Below are positions 15,113 to 23,179 of a stretch of DNA of 40,200 nucleotides, one piece after another. The first letter of the stretch is position 1, and every line of letters starts with the position of its first letter. The position numbers and the translations under genes are program-made. Source of the stretch: Candidatus Kaiserbacteria bacterium (lineage in GTDB: Bacteria; Patescibacteriota; Minisyncoccia; Phycocordibacterales; UBA2100); assembly GCA_028286865.1 (NCBI GenBank), contig JAQBQU010000001.1:1-40200 (forward strand), written 5' to 3'. A model generated the notes under the pieces. It was given only the letters and a program-made list of their open reading frames with translations, did no database searches and had not been told where the DNA came from.

Positions 15113-15715
15113 ATGCCACATCCTAAAAAAGAACGCACATTCGTCATTATTAAGCCCGACGGCGTCCAGCGCGGTCTCGTAGGCGAGATCATCCAGCGCT
15201 ATGAACGCACCGGTCTCAAGCTCGTAGGTATGCGCTTTGGCGTCGCCGATGAGAAGAAGTTCTGGGTCCATTACAACAAAGACGATGCCTGGTTCCTCAA
15301 GAAGGGGACCAAGATCGCAGAAGATAAGAAGGCCAACGGTCTTCCATCTGATAAGGAGCCGCTCGAATACGGGAAGGACATCATCCGACAGCTCGTGAAG
15401 TTCATGACCTCCGGTCCTGTGCTCATGATGGTCTGGGAAGGTAACCAGGCGGCGCTCGTCGTGAAGAAGCTCACCGGGGAAACCGAGCCTTCGACATCTG
15501 ACGTCGGAACGATCCGCGGCGACTTCACGCTCGACTCGTACAACATAGCTGCCGTCGACGACCGCGCGGTACGCAATCTCATCCACTGCTCAGAATCCGC
15601 TGAAGAAGCGGCTCGCGAGATCGCGATCTGGTTCACCGATGCCGAAATGACCGAATATCGCCACATCAACGAGCAGATCCTCTACGACGTGAACCTCGAC
15701 GGTATACTCGAATAA
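15113..15715 (+). CDS. ndk: Nucleoside-diphosphate kinase with internal insertion
   Basis: Transfers the gamma-phosphate of ATP to NDPs through a phospho-His. At 200 aa it is longer than the usual 140. ERTFVIIKPDGVQRGLVGEIIQRYE is the standard N-terminus, FMTSGPVLMMVWEG the central core, and NLIHCSES carries the catalytic His158 (usually NIIHGSDS). About 30 extra residues (roughly 56-90, DAWFLKKGTKIAEDKKANGLPS) replace the short HYAEH..KPFF loop, and there is a C-terminal extension. It is the fourth nucleotide kinase in the window. Confidence 0.93.
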   Translation: MPHPKKERTFVIIKPDGVQRGLVGEIIQRYERTGLKLVGMRFGVADEKKFWVHYNKDDAWFLKKGTKIAEDKKANGLPSDKEPLEYGKDIIRQLVKFMTSGPVLMMVWEGNQAALVVKKLTGETEPSTSDVGTIRGDFTLDSYNIAAVDDRAVRNLIHCSESAEEAAREIAIWFTDAEMTEYRHINEQILYDVNLDGILE

Positions 15716-15725
15716 GACCCTCGCT

Positions 15726-16022
15726 ATGGAGTACATCCATCAAACGACGTACGGACATGCCGGCGGATTCCATACCGCAAAACCCATCATGGCGATCGAC
15801 CGCGCAAAGGGTCATATCTACGATATGAAGAATGGCCGGCCGGATATGGCGAAGCCGCTCTACGCTATCCGCGATAATCATGCCTTTGCGACCTCATTTC
15901 ATCCCGGAGGCGAAAGTCAGCACGCGGTCTTCGAGATCCGCGGCGACAAAGTGCACACCACGGTGAATCACCCCGAACACAATCCCGCATCTCCCGCGTT
16001 CGAGATACGCATGCAGACATAA
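15726..16022 (+). CDS. Small orphan protein
   Basis: 98 aa, not recognised. It is soluble, with many His and Pro residues (HQTTYGHAGGFHTAKP; TTVNHPEHNPASPAFEIR) and no membrane segment or signal peptide. It starts 10 nt after ndk and so is probably co-transcribed with it. The nine His residues, several in HxxH-like spacing, could bind metal, but no family motif supports that. The free-standing RNA locus follows. Confidence 0.6.
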   Translation: MEYIHQTTYGHAGGFHTAKPIMAIDRAKGHIYDMKNGRPDMAKPLYAIRDNHAFATSFHPGGESQHAVFEIRGDKVHTTVNHPEHNPASPAFEIRMQT

Positions 16023-16049
16023 TTCACATGCGCTTCAGTCGCAGAGGTG

Positions 16050-16055
16050 TATACT
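16050..16055 (+). promoter_or_regulatory. -10 box of the ncRNA at 16061
   Basis: TATACT (5 of 6 to consensus) lies so that +1 falls at about 16061-16062, exactly where the 5' strand of the RNA's closing stem begins. No strong -35 is visible. Confidence 0.5.
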
Positions 16056-16060
16056 CATTT

Positions 16061-16213
16061 GTAGGCGGTCAGTACTAATACCTGCTTGGCTCAATCAGGG
16101 TCGCCCACATTGCTGTATGCCTTGGTATACATGCTGCGGCAGCCCACCTGGTCCTCAAACCCAGGCTTGCCGTACTACCGCTTACCGAACGATCCGCCAT
16201 CCGGCGGATTTTT
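16061..16213 (+). ncRNA. Free-standing structured RNA, family not recognised
   Basis: The 5' end GUAGGCGGU (16061-16069) pairs over 9 bp, with one G-U, to ACCGCUUAC (16177-16185). After a 2x1 internal loop, GUAC (16072-16075) pairs with GUAC (16172-16175), closing a domain of roughly 100 nt. Inside are CCUG/CAGG (16081-16084 with 16096-16099), UGUAU/AUACA near 16114-16131, and CCUGG/CCAGG around a 9-nt loop (16147-16165). A rho-independent terminator follows directly. No long frame fits. I checked it by eye against SRP RNA, tmRNA, RNase P RNA, 6S and common riboswitches and found no match. Confidence 0.55.
16192..16213 (+). terminator. Rho-independent terminator of the ncRNA
   Basis: atccgcc (16192-16198), loop atcc, ggcggat (16203-16209), then a T-run to 16213. 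It ends immediately before the -10 of the following gene. Confidence 0.8.
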
Positions 16214-16217
16214 GGGT

Positions 16218-16223
16218 TAGAAT
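16218..16223 (+). promoter_or_regulatory. -10 box for the membrane protein gene at 16230
   Basis: TAGAAT ends 7 nt before the ATG at 16230, so the transcript should start on the start codon. It lies directly after the ncRNA terminator. Confidence 0.55.
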
Positions 16224-16229
16224 GTCGCA

Positions 16230-16592
16230 ATGGCTTTGAAGATATTCCTCTCCGGCGTCGCCGTGTTCTGCGCTTTGGCCATTGTCTATGTATATAGTTT
16301 ATACGCAGGCTTCTTTTTTTCGATCTGGTGGTGGGATATTCCGATGCATATCGGCGGCGGCGTTCTCGCGGGCCTCATCGGCGCATGGTTTTCGATCATA
16401 TTCAGCGGTCGAGTGTCGCTTCTTTCGATCTTTGCGGGCGTCATAGTACTTGGCGTAGCTGTGGAGGCACTCGAATACGCACTCGGCTTCACATATTCAC
16501 CGTTCATGAGCTATCCCGTCGATACCGCTAAGGACTTAGTAGATGATCTCGTGGGCGGTGTCATTGTAGGCTATCTGCTCGCGCGTGTATGA
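16230..16592 (+). CDS. Small polytopic membrane protein, DUF2238/VanZ-like pattern
   Basis: 120 aa with three or four hydrophobic segments. Conserved-looking polar residues sit inside the membrane parts: DIPMHIGGG near residue 36, AVEALEYALG near 77, and DTAKDLVDDLVGGVIVGYL near the C-terminus. This H..GG / E..E / D...D..G spacing recalls DUF2238 (YjdF-like) and VanZ-like proteins, but that is recalled similarity only. Its stop overlaps the start of the next gene (ATGA at 16589), indicating translational coupling to the beta-CASP enzyme. Confidence 0.65.
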   Translation: MALKIFLSGVAVFCALAIVYVYSLYAGFFFSIWWWDIPMHIGGGVLAGLIGAWFSIIFSGRVSLLSIFAGVIVLGVAVEALEYALGFTYSPFMSYPVDTAKDLVDDLVGGVIVGYLLARV

Positions 16593-17959
16593 CATCAAAG
16601 ATCACATTCCACGGCGGAGCAGGCACGGTGACGGGCGCAAATTTTTTACTTGAGACCGGCGAGAAGAAAATACTCGTGGATTGCGGCGCGCTCGAGCGCG
16701 AACATCACACGGGCGACGTGTGCGACACCACCAATGCGCTGCCGTTCCCGTATGATCCCGCGTCGATCGATGTGCTCATCGTGACGCATGCACATGCTGA
16801 TCATATCGGGCGCATCCCGAAGCTCGTACGCGACGGTTTTCGCGGTGCCATTATCTCTACGCCGGCGACGCGTGACCTGGCTCAGATCATGTTCGCCGAT
16901 GCGCTCAATATCATGTCGCTCAATGAGGGCCTCCACCACTGCGACCCGCTCTATTCGCAGGAAGATATCGACGCGACGGTGCCGCTCTGGCAGGTACACG
17001 AATACCACGAACATTTTGAAGTAGGGGATACGCGCGTGGAATTTTCTGATGCGGGACACATCTTGGGTTCCGCTCTTGTGAAGTTCACCCGCGGCGGTCG
17101 CACACTGATGTTCACGGGAGACCTGGGCAATACTCCCGAGCCACTTCTCAATGCCACCGAGAGCCCCGTGGGAGCACATTACATCGTAATGGAGAGCGTG
17201 TACGGCGATCGCGTGCACGAAGGCAGGGAAGGGCGCAAAGAGCGCCTACGCCAGGCGATCGAAGATACCCGCGAGCGCAAGGGCGTACTGCTCATTCCGT
17301 CATTCTCTATCGAGCGCACGCAGATACTCCTCTCCGAGATCAATGAAATGGTCGAAAGCGGGGCGCTCAAGCCGCTCCCCATCTATCTCGATGCGCCGCT
17401 CGCGAATAAAGTGACGCAGGTGTTCCGGGAGTACAGCACAATACTCAATCCCGATGTACGGCAGCATTTTGAAAGCGGTGACGACCCGTTCACCTTTAAG
17501 GGGCTCACCATCGTGGCGCATACCGGCGAATCGCGGGCACTGCATACGAAGCCGGATCCGAAGGTCATCATCGCGGGGGCCGGCATGTCGGTCGGCGGCC
17601 GCATCCGCGCGCACGAAAAGGCATATCTTGGTAATGAGAATACGACGGTGCTCTTCGTGGGATACCAGGCACCGGGGAGTTTGGGTCGCCGTCTCTACGA
17701 CGGAGAGAAAAAAGTGCGCATCGACGATGAGTGGATCCGCGTACGCGCGCAGATCGATATGCTCACCGGATATTCCGGTCATGCCGATCGCGATCAGCTT
17801 CTGGATTTCATCGAACAGGCGGGGGAGTCACTCGAAAAAGTATTTATTACGATGGGTGAACCGAAAGCATCGCTCTTTTTAGCGCAACGCGCAAAAGATT
17901 TTCTCGGTGTGAACGCTATTGTCCCCGAAAAAGATCAGGTCGTTGAGATCGATCTCTGA
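16589..17959 (+). CDS. Beta-CASP metallo-beta-lactamase-fold RNase/exonuclease-type protein
   Basis: 456 aa. The MBL metal site HxHxDH is intact (His67, His69, Asp71, His72 in THAHADHIG), with later ligands in SDAGHILGSA and FTGDLG. The beta-CASP domain follows (ESVYGDR; LLIPSFSIERTQILL; PIYLDAPLANKVT), then IIAGAGMSVGGRI, LFVGYQAPGSLGRRL and SGHADRDQL, all typical of the CPSF73/YsfA-like branch rather than of RNase J. Probably an RNA-processing nuclease in the cytoplasm. It is coupled to the small membrane protein before it. Confidence 0.9.
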   Translation: MTSKITFHGGAGTVTGANFLLETGEKKILVDCGALEREHHTGDVCDTTNALPFPYDPASIDVLIVTHAHADHIGRIPKLVRDGFRGAIISTPATRDLAQIMFADALNIMSLNEGLHHCDPLYSQEDIDATVPLWQVHEYHEHFEVGDTRVEFSDAGHILGSALVKFTRGGRTLMFTGDLGNTPEPLLNATESPVGAHYIVMESVYGDRVHEGREGRKERLRQAIEDTRERKGVLLIPSFSIERTQILLSEINEMVESGALKPLPIYLDAPLANKVTQVFREYSTILNPDVRQHFESGDDPFTFKGLTIVAHTGESRALHTKPDPKVIIAGAGMSVGGRIRAHEKAYLGNENTTVLFVGYQAPGSLGRRLYDGEKKVRIDDEWIRVRAQIDMLTGYSGHADRDQLLDFIEQAGESLEKVFITMGEPKASLFLAQRAKDFLGVNAIVPEKDQVVEIDL

Positions 17960-17997
17960 CCTGAGGAAAAGTCATCACCTCGCTCACTTTGCTAGGT

Positions 17998-18003
17998 TAT
18001 AAT
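17998..18003 (+). promoter_or_regulatory. Consensus -10 for the SLOG gene at 18012
   Basis: A perfect TATAAT ends 9 nt before the ATG, giving a predicted leader of 0-2 nt. Confidence 0.6.
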
Positions 18004-18011
18004 ATTCATTC

Positions 18012-18695
18012 ATGGCCAAAAAAGTTCTCCATCCTAATCACACCGCGACGCCGGAATTCTTTCAGCGCCTGCCGAACGGCTATGGCGTTGTGAAGATCGG
18101 TGTCTCGGGCTCTGCAGATACCCGCTACTCGGGACTCGATGCATTCGAAAAGGGTAAAGAGATCGGCCGCGAGATCGCACGACAAGGAGCGATCATCGTG
18201 ACCGGGGCCACGACCGGGTTCCCGATGTATGCCGCGATGGGTGCTAAAGACGAGAGGGGATTCTCGATCGGACTCTCGCCTGCGGCGACCGAGCGCGAAC
18301 ACGTCGAGACATACAAACTCCCACTCGATTATATGGACGTGGTCATCTATACCGGATTCGGCTACTCCGGCCGCGACCTGCTCTTTGTCCGTTCTGCCGA
18401 CGCGATGATCATCGGCCCGGGACGCGTGGGCACGATCAATGAATTCGCTGTCGCTTTCGAAGACCACCGGCCGATCGGTATTTTGCGCGCATCGTCGGAT
18501 ACCGATGAATTGCTGGAGCTCATCATCGACGCGGCGCATCGTCCGAATCCGAACATCGTATTTGATACTGATCCCAAGGCACTCGTCGAGCGTCTCATTG
18601 AAATGGCACACAAGATCCGCGAAGACGACATGCTCGTCTACAACAACCACGACGGCTGGTCGGGCACCGGCAAGAACGCCGATGTTATTCTCTAA
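18012..18695 (+). CDS. SLOG-fold (LOG/DprA-like) nucleotide-binding protein
   Basis: 227 aa. KIGVSGSADTRY starts the Rossmann-like fold. AIIVTGATTGFPMYAAMGAK corresponds to the GGG..G.M..A region, and IIGPGRVGTINEFAVAFE to the PGGxGTxxE loop. It is closer to the TIGR00725-type putative nucleotide-binding proteins than to classical LOG phosphoribohydrolases, because the RKxxM element is missing. Function is unknown; sensing or hydrolysis of a nucleotide is an inference from the fold. Confidence 0.75.
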   Translation: MAKKVLHPNHTATPEFFQRLPNGYGVVKIGVSGSADTRYSGLDAFEKGKEIGREIARQGAIIVTGATTGFPMYAAMGAKDERGFSIGLSPAATEREHVETYKLPLDYMDVVIYTGFGYSGRDLLFVRSADAMIIGPGRVGTINEFAVAFEDHRPIGILRASSDTDELLELIIDAAHRPNPNIVFDTDPKALVERLIEMAHKIREDDMLVYNNHDGWSGTGKNADVIL

Positions 18696-18719
18696 ATATT
18701 TACTACTAGTAGAATAAGT

Positions 18720-19063
18720 GTGATAGAAAATCCGATTAAACGATGGACATCGGTGACACTGTCTCTCGTCGCAGGAGCACTTTTGGGCATCGGTTTTTTT
18801 ATTCCCTTTTTTTGGCCCCTTGTTTTCGTCGGAGTTGCGATCGCTCTGGGCATAGTTGTGCGTATGGGGTCGTATCAGCGAGTTTTTTTCTTCGGATGGA
18901 GCATGGGGAATTTCCGGGCGGCGGCGGCAACGATCTTCTGCTTGCGCAATATGGCGGCGGCGGGGGCGGGGGCGGGTATGCATCAAATACATATGCACCC
19001 GGTGCGCTGACGCCCGGACAGAGTGCGACGGTGAATGTTATTCCGGTGTTTCAGGAGCAGTGA
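18720..19063 (+). pseudogene. Frameshifted remnant of an FQEQ-tail membrane protein
   Basis: From a GTG at 18720 (TAGAAT -10 at 18710-18715) the first frame encodes two hydrophobic segments (LSLVAGALLGIGFFIPFFW; VFVGVAIALGIVV) and runs on to a stop at 19008-19010. The -1 frame encodes a Gly-rich stretch and the tail ALTPGQSATVNVIPVFQEQ, ending at 19063. That tail matches the ends of the proteins at 24781 and 27236, but the Ig-like domain between PGxxATV and NVIPVFQEQ is missing. The frames can be joined at a T7 run (18883-18889). A decayed, internally deleted paralogue is the simplest reading; programmed frameshifting is the alternative. Confidence 0.55.
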
Positions 19064-19075
19064 TATTTTATAGTC

Positions 19076-19081
19076 TATAAT
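19076..19081 (+). promoter_or_regulatory. Consensus -10 for surface protein 1
   Basis: TATAAT ends 8 nt before the ATG at 19089, in the near-leaderless arrangement. No -35 is evident. Confidence 0.6.
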
Positions 19082-19088
19082 TATAGGA

Positions 19089-22000
19089 ATGCGTTACGCT
19101 TGGGGTCTATTGTTCGCCCTCATTCTCCTGCCTGTCTTTGCAACGGCGGACACGTGTCCTTCGCTCTCTCTCGGATCGACCGGCACATCAGTGACGGCGG
19201 TACAAAAGATCTTGTACGCCGCATACGCCAATTTCCCATCGCCAACGGGTACATTCGATGTGACCACTCAAACAGCGATCAAGCAGTGGCAAAGCGAGCA
19301 TGGTATTTCACAGACCGGGACGATCGGCCCGCTCACGGCAGCAGCAATGAAACTTTGTGTTGCAACGCCCACGACTGTGACAACAACGAAACCATCCGCC
19401 CCTGTCGCCACAGATCCGGTGAGTGGCACACGCACGCTCTCTCGCGGTCTCTCAGGGACGGATGTCACTTCGCTCCAGCAATTCCTCATTTCGCAAAAGC
19501 TTCTTTCAGCTGATTCCGCCACCGGATTCTTCGGCGCACTGACCGAAGCCGCCGTTAAATCATTCCAGCGATCGAAGGGGATCGTTTCGGCCGGTACCCC
19601 GAGTACGACGGGATATGGAGCAGTGGGACCGAAGACGCGGGGGGTCATTGCAAGCACGGCAGGAACAACAAGCGTGCCGACACCCGTCGTCACCGGACCA
19701 ACGATTACCGGTACTGGCACAACAATATCCGGCGGTACTACTACGGGTGGTGGAGGTGGGGGCGGAGGAGGCGGAACGACATCGTCCTGTGCATTCAATG
19801 GGGGAACAATACCGCAGGGGGCATCTGTCACTGCGTATCAATATTCGTCAGTTGCAACGGGACAATCGTGTGCGTCGCAGTCGCGTACGTGCAGCGCAGG
19901 AACACTTTCGGGAACATATCAGTACTCCTCCTGTACCATTGGGGTCGCCCAGTCGTGTACGCTCAACGGCACAACCGTCGCCTCCGGCGCATCGCAATCG
20001 TTCTACTCGGCTCAGAGTGTCGCTTCCGGCCTCCTGTGCTCATCCGTCTCTCAAAGCCGTACATGCACCAATGGCGTACTTTCAGGAGATCAGTCGTATC
20101 AATATTCGTCATGTGTTGTCGGCCAGCCCACCTCATGCGTTTTCAACGGCAGTGCGATCATAAGCGGCGGCACGGTCACCGCATATCAAGCGGCATCGGT
20201 CGCTGCCGGACAGACATGCGTATCACAGACCCGCAGCTGTTCCAACGGCACGCTCTCGGGCTCGTATCAATACGCATCGTGCACGGTCGCGGCGAGTAGC
20301 GGGCCCGTCTCGGTTGCGCTCACCGTCAACGACAAAGAAGGCGCGACCACGCTCGCGAGCGGCGGGGCGTATACGGTCAAATGGAGTTCCACGAACGCGA
20401 TCTCGTGCTCGGCCTCCACCTACAGCGTCAATGGAGGGACAGCGGTGCCATGGACCATAACTCCGAACATTAGCGTGACGTATCCGACAACACTGGCAGT
20501 GAATTCGATCAGCTATACGATCTCCTGCACTGGAGCAAGCGGTTCTGCTGCTACGAAAACAGTGACGGTTACCGAACAAACACTGACATCCGGGATATAC
20601 GACAAAGACGGCTACCTGATCATTCCAGCAAAGAGCATTTTTCCCTCGAAGTTCTCGATCTTGCCGAGTGGGGTGACCTATACCGATACCGTTCCCGATA
20701 CGCTTGATCTCGCGTTCCGAGCGGCACAATTCCTTCACAGCGAAGTCACTACTTCAATATCATCGCTCTACAACGCTCCGGCACATGCAATATTCGGCGG
20801 GTTTGTTCCGGGCGAAGGAGAGAGTACACAAGGGCAGGGAACATTTACGGGGACGTGGTGCAAAAATACATTCCCATGTTTGTGGCCCGATGTAGGAGAT
20901 TGGGGGCTCGAAATGATAGCGATGACGCGAGCGCGCGAAATGACCGCCTACGATCGGGACGATGCTGCAGGGAGTTTGTCGGGACAATACACGATGCTCA
21001 CCAATCTCTACGATATTTCCGCACAGAAGGTCGTCGACGCATATACCGGCGCCGGATTGTTGAGGCCACAGAAGATCACTCCGACCGATACCGCATACGG
21101 AACAGTACCCGAATCACCGATCACGGGGAGCACCTTCGCGATGGAAGCACTCATGGCATATCTGCCTGATCAGCCGGGAAATACGCTGCTGCAAACTGCT
21201 GTCCAGGCGTATATTCAAATGCATAAGGACTATCTGAGTACCTCAAGGACCGGCGGCGGGACATTTTCATATTTTTACAATGTACCGCTCGATAACTGGG
21301 CGGGCGGCGAACAAGGCGTTACTCCGATCTACCCCGTATTCGTTCAGGGCCGCGCGGCATACGGACTCCTTACGGCGTACCAATTGACCGGCAATGCAAC
21401 GGCCCTTTCGATCGGGAACAGCCTGATGAATTTTCTTCAGAATTGGATCGCGCCGTACAGCGGGAAGACAGTGCTACCGTCATCGGGGACATTCACCGAT
21501 CATATCTACAGCGAGGAGCAGGGTCTTTCGGCGCTCATAACCGATGCAGAGATCCACAAGCAAGCAGGAGATACTGCCACAGCGAATGCGGAATTTGCTC
21601 AGGCTGACCGGATATTCCAATACATCATCACGGCGACCAATGCCGGCATCATCGGTGACTTTGGGGAGTCCGGAACCAGCGGCGAAATGATCCGCGACGC
21701 CATCAGACTCACCGATAATGGCATCGGTAGTTACTACGACAAAGCGGAATATTGGACACGCAATCAGCTCGCGGAAGAGCAACTGGGAGTGAGTTCGCAG
21801 ATCGGCTGGAACACAGCGATCGGAGGCATGTTCTGGTCGGATGCGACGCATCCATTCTCGATACCGACCAACAACAAGAATTATCGCTACAACGTAGACG
21901 GAAGTGCCAATGCCATGATCGCAATGTCGGACGTATGGAGTCATATTGTGACGACCAAGGGCTCGGTCGCATATGTGAATTTCCTGCTCAACGGCACGAG

Positions 22001-23102
22001 CAAATATGTGACGGTGCGCAGCGATCTGCCGTATCGCGGACAGATCGAAGCGCAGACCGCGCAGAGCCTCGATAGTATCAATGCGCTCGCGGTGCGCATT
22101 CCGGATTGGACGGATCATACGTATGCCGCGGTATCCATTACAGCGCGTGACGCGCAGGGAGAGCGAACACTAACTGGTGGCACTGAACTCGGTTGGCTAT
22201 TCAATGGCGCGTACGCGTATATTTACAGTGCCAAACCGAATACGGTATACACGGTGCATTTCCCGATCAAGATCTACACCGCGACCGTGTATCAAATGCG
22301 CCCGCCTGAGACATTTTGGTACGAAAGCAGCGTTCCGAGTTCTTCAGGTCCTGCAGTAGCGACGACCTACACAGGCACATTCCGCGGCTATGAATTGGTA
22401 AGCGCGACGCCGGCGCCAAACTATGCCGGCATTGCGCTCTATCAGCGCCAAGCACTTGCCGCACTCCCAGCCGGGGATGTGGCGCCGCCGACAAAGACCG
22501 TTCAGCGCTTCATTCATAACGGTACGTCGAGTTCCATTCCGACGACGATCGTGAGTCCCACCGTTTCCATTACCGTCAACGCCCAAGCGTCCATTACGCT
22601 CGCGCATCAGGGCGACGGATACACGGTCGCCTGGAACTCTTCAAATGTGAGCGGCACGTGCACACTTTCGTATGTTCCCGGATGGGGAGAATCTTCACCG
22701 GGCGGATCATCATCGGTCGGCGCGAACGTTTCCGGCACCCTGGCGAACACATATATCGGTACATACACGTATACCTGCCCGACGGCGAACGGGAATGTTT
22801 CGAAAACGGCAACAGTGAGCCTGCCTACGACGGCAGCCGTCGCATTGCTCAATGCCGACGGCAAGACCGCGCTCACGCTCGCGCAAGGAAGCGTGTACAC
22901 GCTCTCATGGAGTTCCGCCAATGTCGCGTCCTGTAATCTTTCGTGGACGCCGGGAGCAGGGAATACCGCCGCCGGAGGCTCGGCGCCGATCGATCAAAAC
23001 ACCTCGGGATCGAGCAGTGGCGGATGGATCGGTTCATATACATTCGCGTGTACCGGAGCGGATGGTTCGGCTGTGTCTCGGACCGTTACCATCACTCGAT
23101 AA
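19089..23102 (+). CDS. Giant exported protein: two PGBD domains, Cys repeats, Ig-like domains, six-hairpin glycosidase-like module
   Basis: 1337 aa. A signal peptide (LLFALILLPVFATA) is followed by two peptidoglycan-binding domains (about 22-90 and 113-190), a Thr/Gly-rich linker, and three Cys-rich repeats of about 50 aa (CxxNG ... YQxxSVxxG ... CSNGTLSGSYxYxSC, about 235-400). An Ig-like domain follows (about 405-490), then a 600-residue module (about 500-1110) and two further Ig-like domains. The large module has helical segments with FAMEALMAYL, VQGRAAYGLLTAYQL and SGEMIRDAI, then a beta part with ALAVRIPDWTD, recalling (alpha/alpha)6-barrel enzymes such as GH127. Catalytic residues were not identified. 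Probably wall-attached and acting on polysaccharide. Confidence 0.8.
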   Translation: MRYAWGLLFALILLPVFATADTCPSLSLGSTGTSVTAVQKILYAAYANFPSPTGTFDVTTQTAIKQWQSEHGISQTGTIGPLTAAAMKLCVATPTTVTTTKPSAPVATDPVSGTRTLSRGLSGTDVTSLQQFLISQKLLSADSATGFFGALTEAAVKSFQRSKGIVSAGTPSTTGYGAVGPKTRGVIASTAGTTSVPTPVVTGPTITGTGTTISGGTTTGGGGGGGGGGTTSSCAFNGGTIPQGASVTAYQYSSVATGQSCASQSRTCSAGTLSGTYQYSSCTIGVAQSCTLNGTTVASGASQSFYSAQSVASGLLCSSVSQSRTCTNGVLSGDQSYQYSSCVVGQPTSCVFNGSAIISGGTVTAYQAASVAAGQTCVSQTRSCSNGTLSGSYQYASCTVAASSGPVSVALTVNDKEGATTLASGGAYTVKWSSTNAISCSASTYSVNGGTAVPWTITPNISVTYPTTLAVNSISYTISCTGASGSAATKTVTVTEQTLTSGIYDKDGYLIIPAKSIFPSKFSILPSGVTYTDTVPDTLDLAFRAAQFLHSEVTTSISSLYNAPAHAIFGGFVPGEGESTQGQGTFTGTWCKNTFPCLWPDVGDWGLEMIAMTRAREMTAYDRDDAAGSLSGQYTMLTNLYDISAQKVVDAYTGAGLLRPQKITPTDTAYGTVPESPITGSTFAMEALMAYLPDQPGNTLLQTAVQAYIQMHKDYLSTSRTGGGTFSYFYNVPLDNWAGGEQGVTPIYPVFVQGRAAYGLLTAYQLTGNATALSIGNSLMNFLQNWIAPYSGKTVLPSSGTFTDHIYSEEQGLSALITDAEIHKQAGDTATANAEFAQADRIFQYIITATNAGIIGDFGESGTSGEMIRDAIRLTDNGIGSYYDKAEYWTRNQLAEEQLGVSSQIGWNTAIGGMFWSDATHPFSIPTNNKNYRYNVDGSANAMIAMSDVWSHIVTTKGSVAYVNFLLNGTSKYVTVRSDLPYRGQIEAQTAQSLDSINALAVRIPDWTDHTYAAVSITARDAQGERTLTGGTELGWLFNGAYAYIYSAKPNTVYTVHFPIKIYTATVYQMRPPETFWYESSVPSSSGPAVATTYTGTFRGYELVSATPAPNYAGIALYQRQALAALPAGDVAPPTKTVQRFIHNGTSSSIPTTIVSPTVSITVNAQASITLAHQGDGYTVAWNSSNVSGTCTLSYVPGWGESSPGGSSSVGANVSGTLANTYIGTYTYTCPTANGNVSKTATVSLPTTAAVALLNADGKTALTLAQGSVYTLSWSSANVASCNLSWTPGAGNTAAGGSAPIDQNTSGSSSGGWIGSYTFACTGADGSAVSRTVTITR

Positions 23103-23164
23103 ATAACCTCACCGTTGGTGAGGGAGAGATTTCCCCACATCAGCTCGGGCATATACCGCACGCG

Positions 23165-23173
23165 TGCGACAAT
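23165..23173 (+). promoter_or_regulatory. Extended -10-like element for the gene at 23180
   Basis: TGcGACAAT ends 7 nt before the GTG at 23180. The hexamer is weaker (4 of 6), but the position repeats the leaderless arrangement of neighbouring genes and helps select this GTG start. Confidence 0.45.
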
Positions 23174-23179
23174 GTACTG

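Noticed and set aside
16061-16213. SRP RNA, 6S RNA or tmRNA identity for the ncRNA
   Set aside because: There is no GGAAGGAAGCAG-type SRP loop, no 6S-like long rod with a central bubble, and no tRNA-like ends with a resume frame.
22943-23179. Upstream extension of the VGIGT-repeat protein overlapping the end of the 19089 gene
   Set aside because: The extra 79 residues are arginine-rich shadow sequence and would hide the signal peptide; the GTG at 23180 gives a proper signal peptide and promoter spacing.
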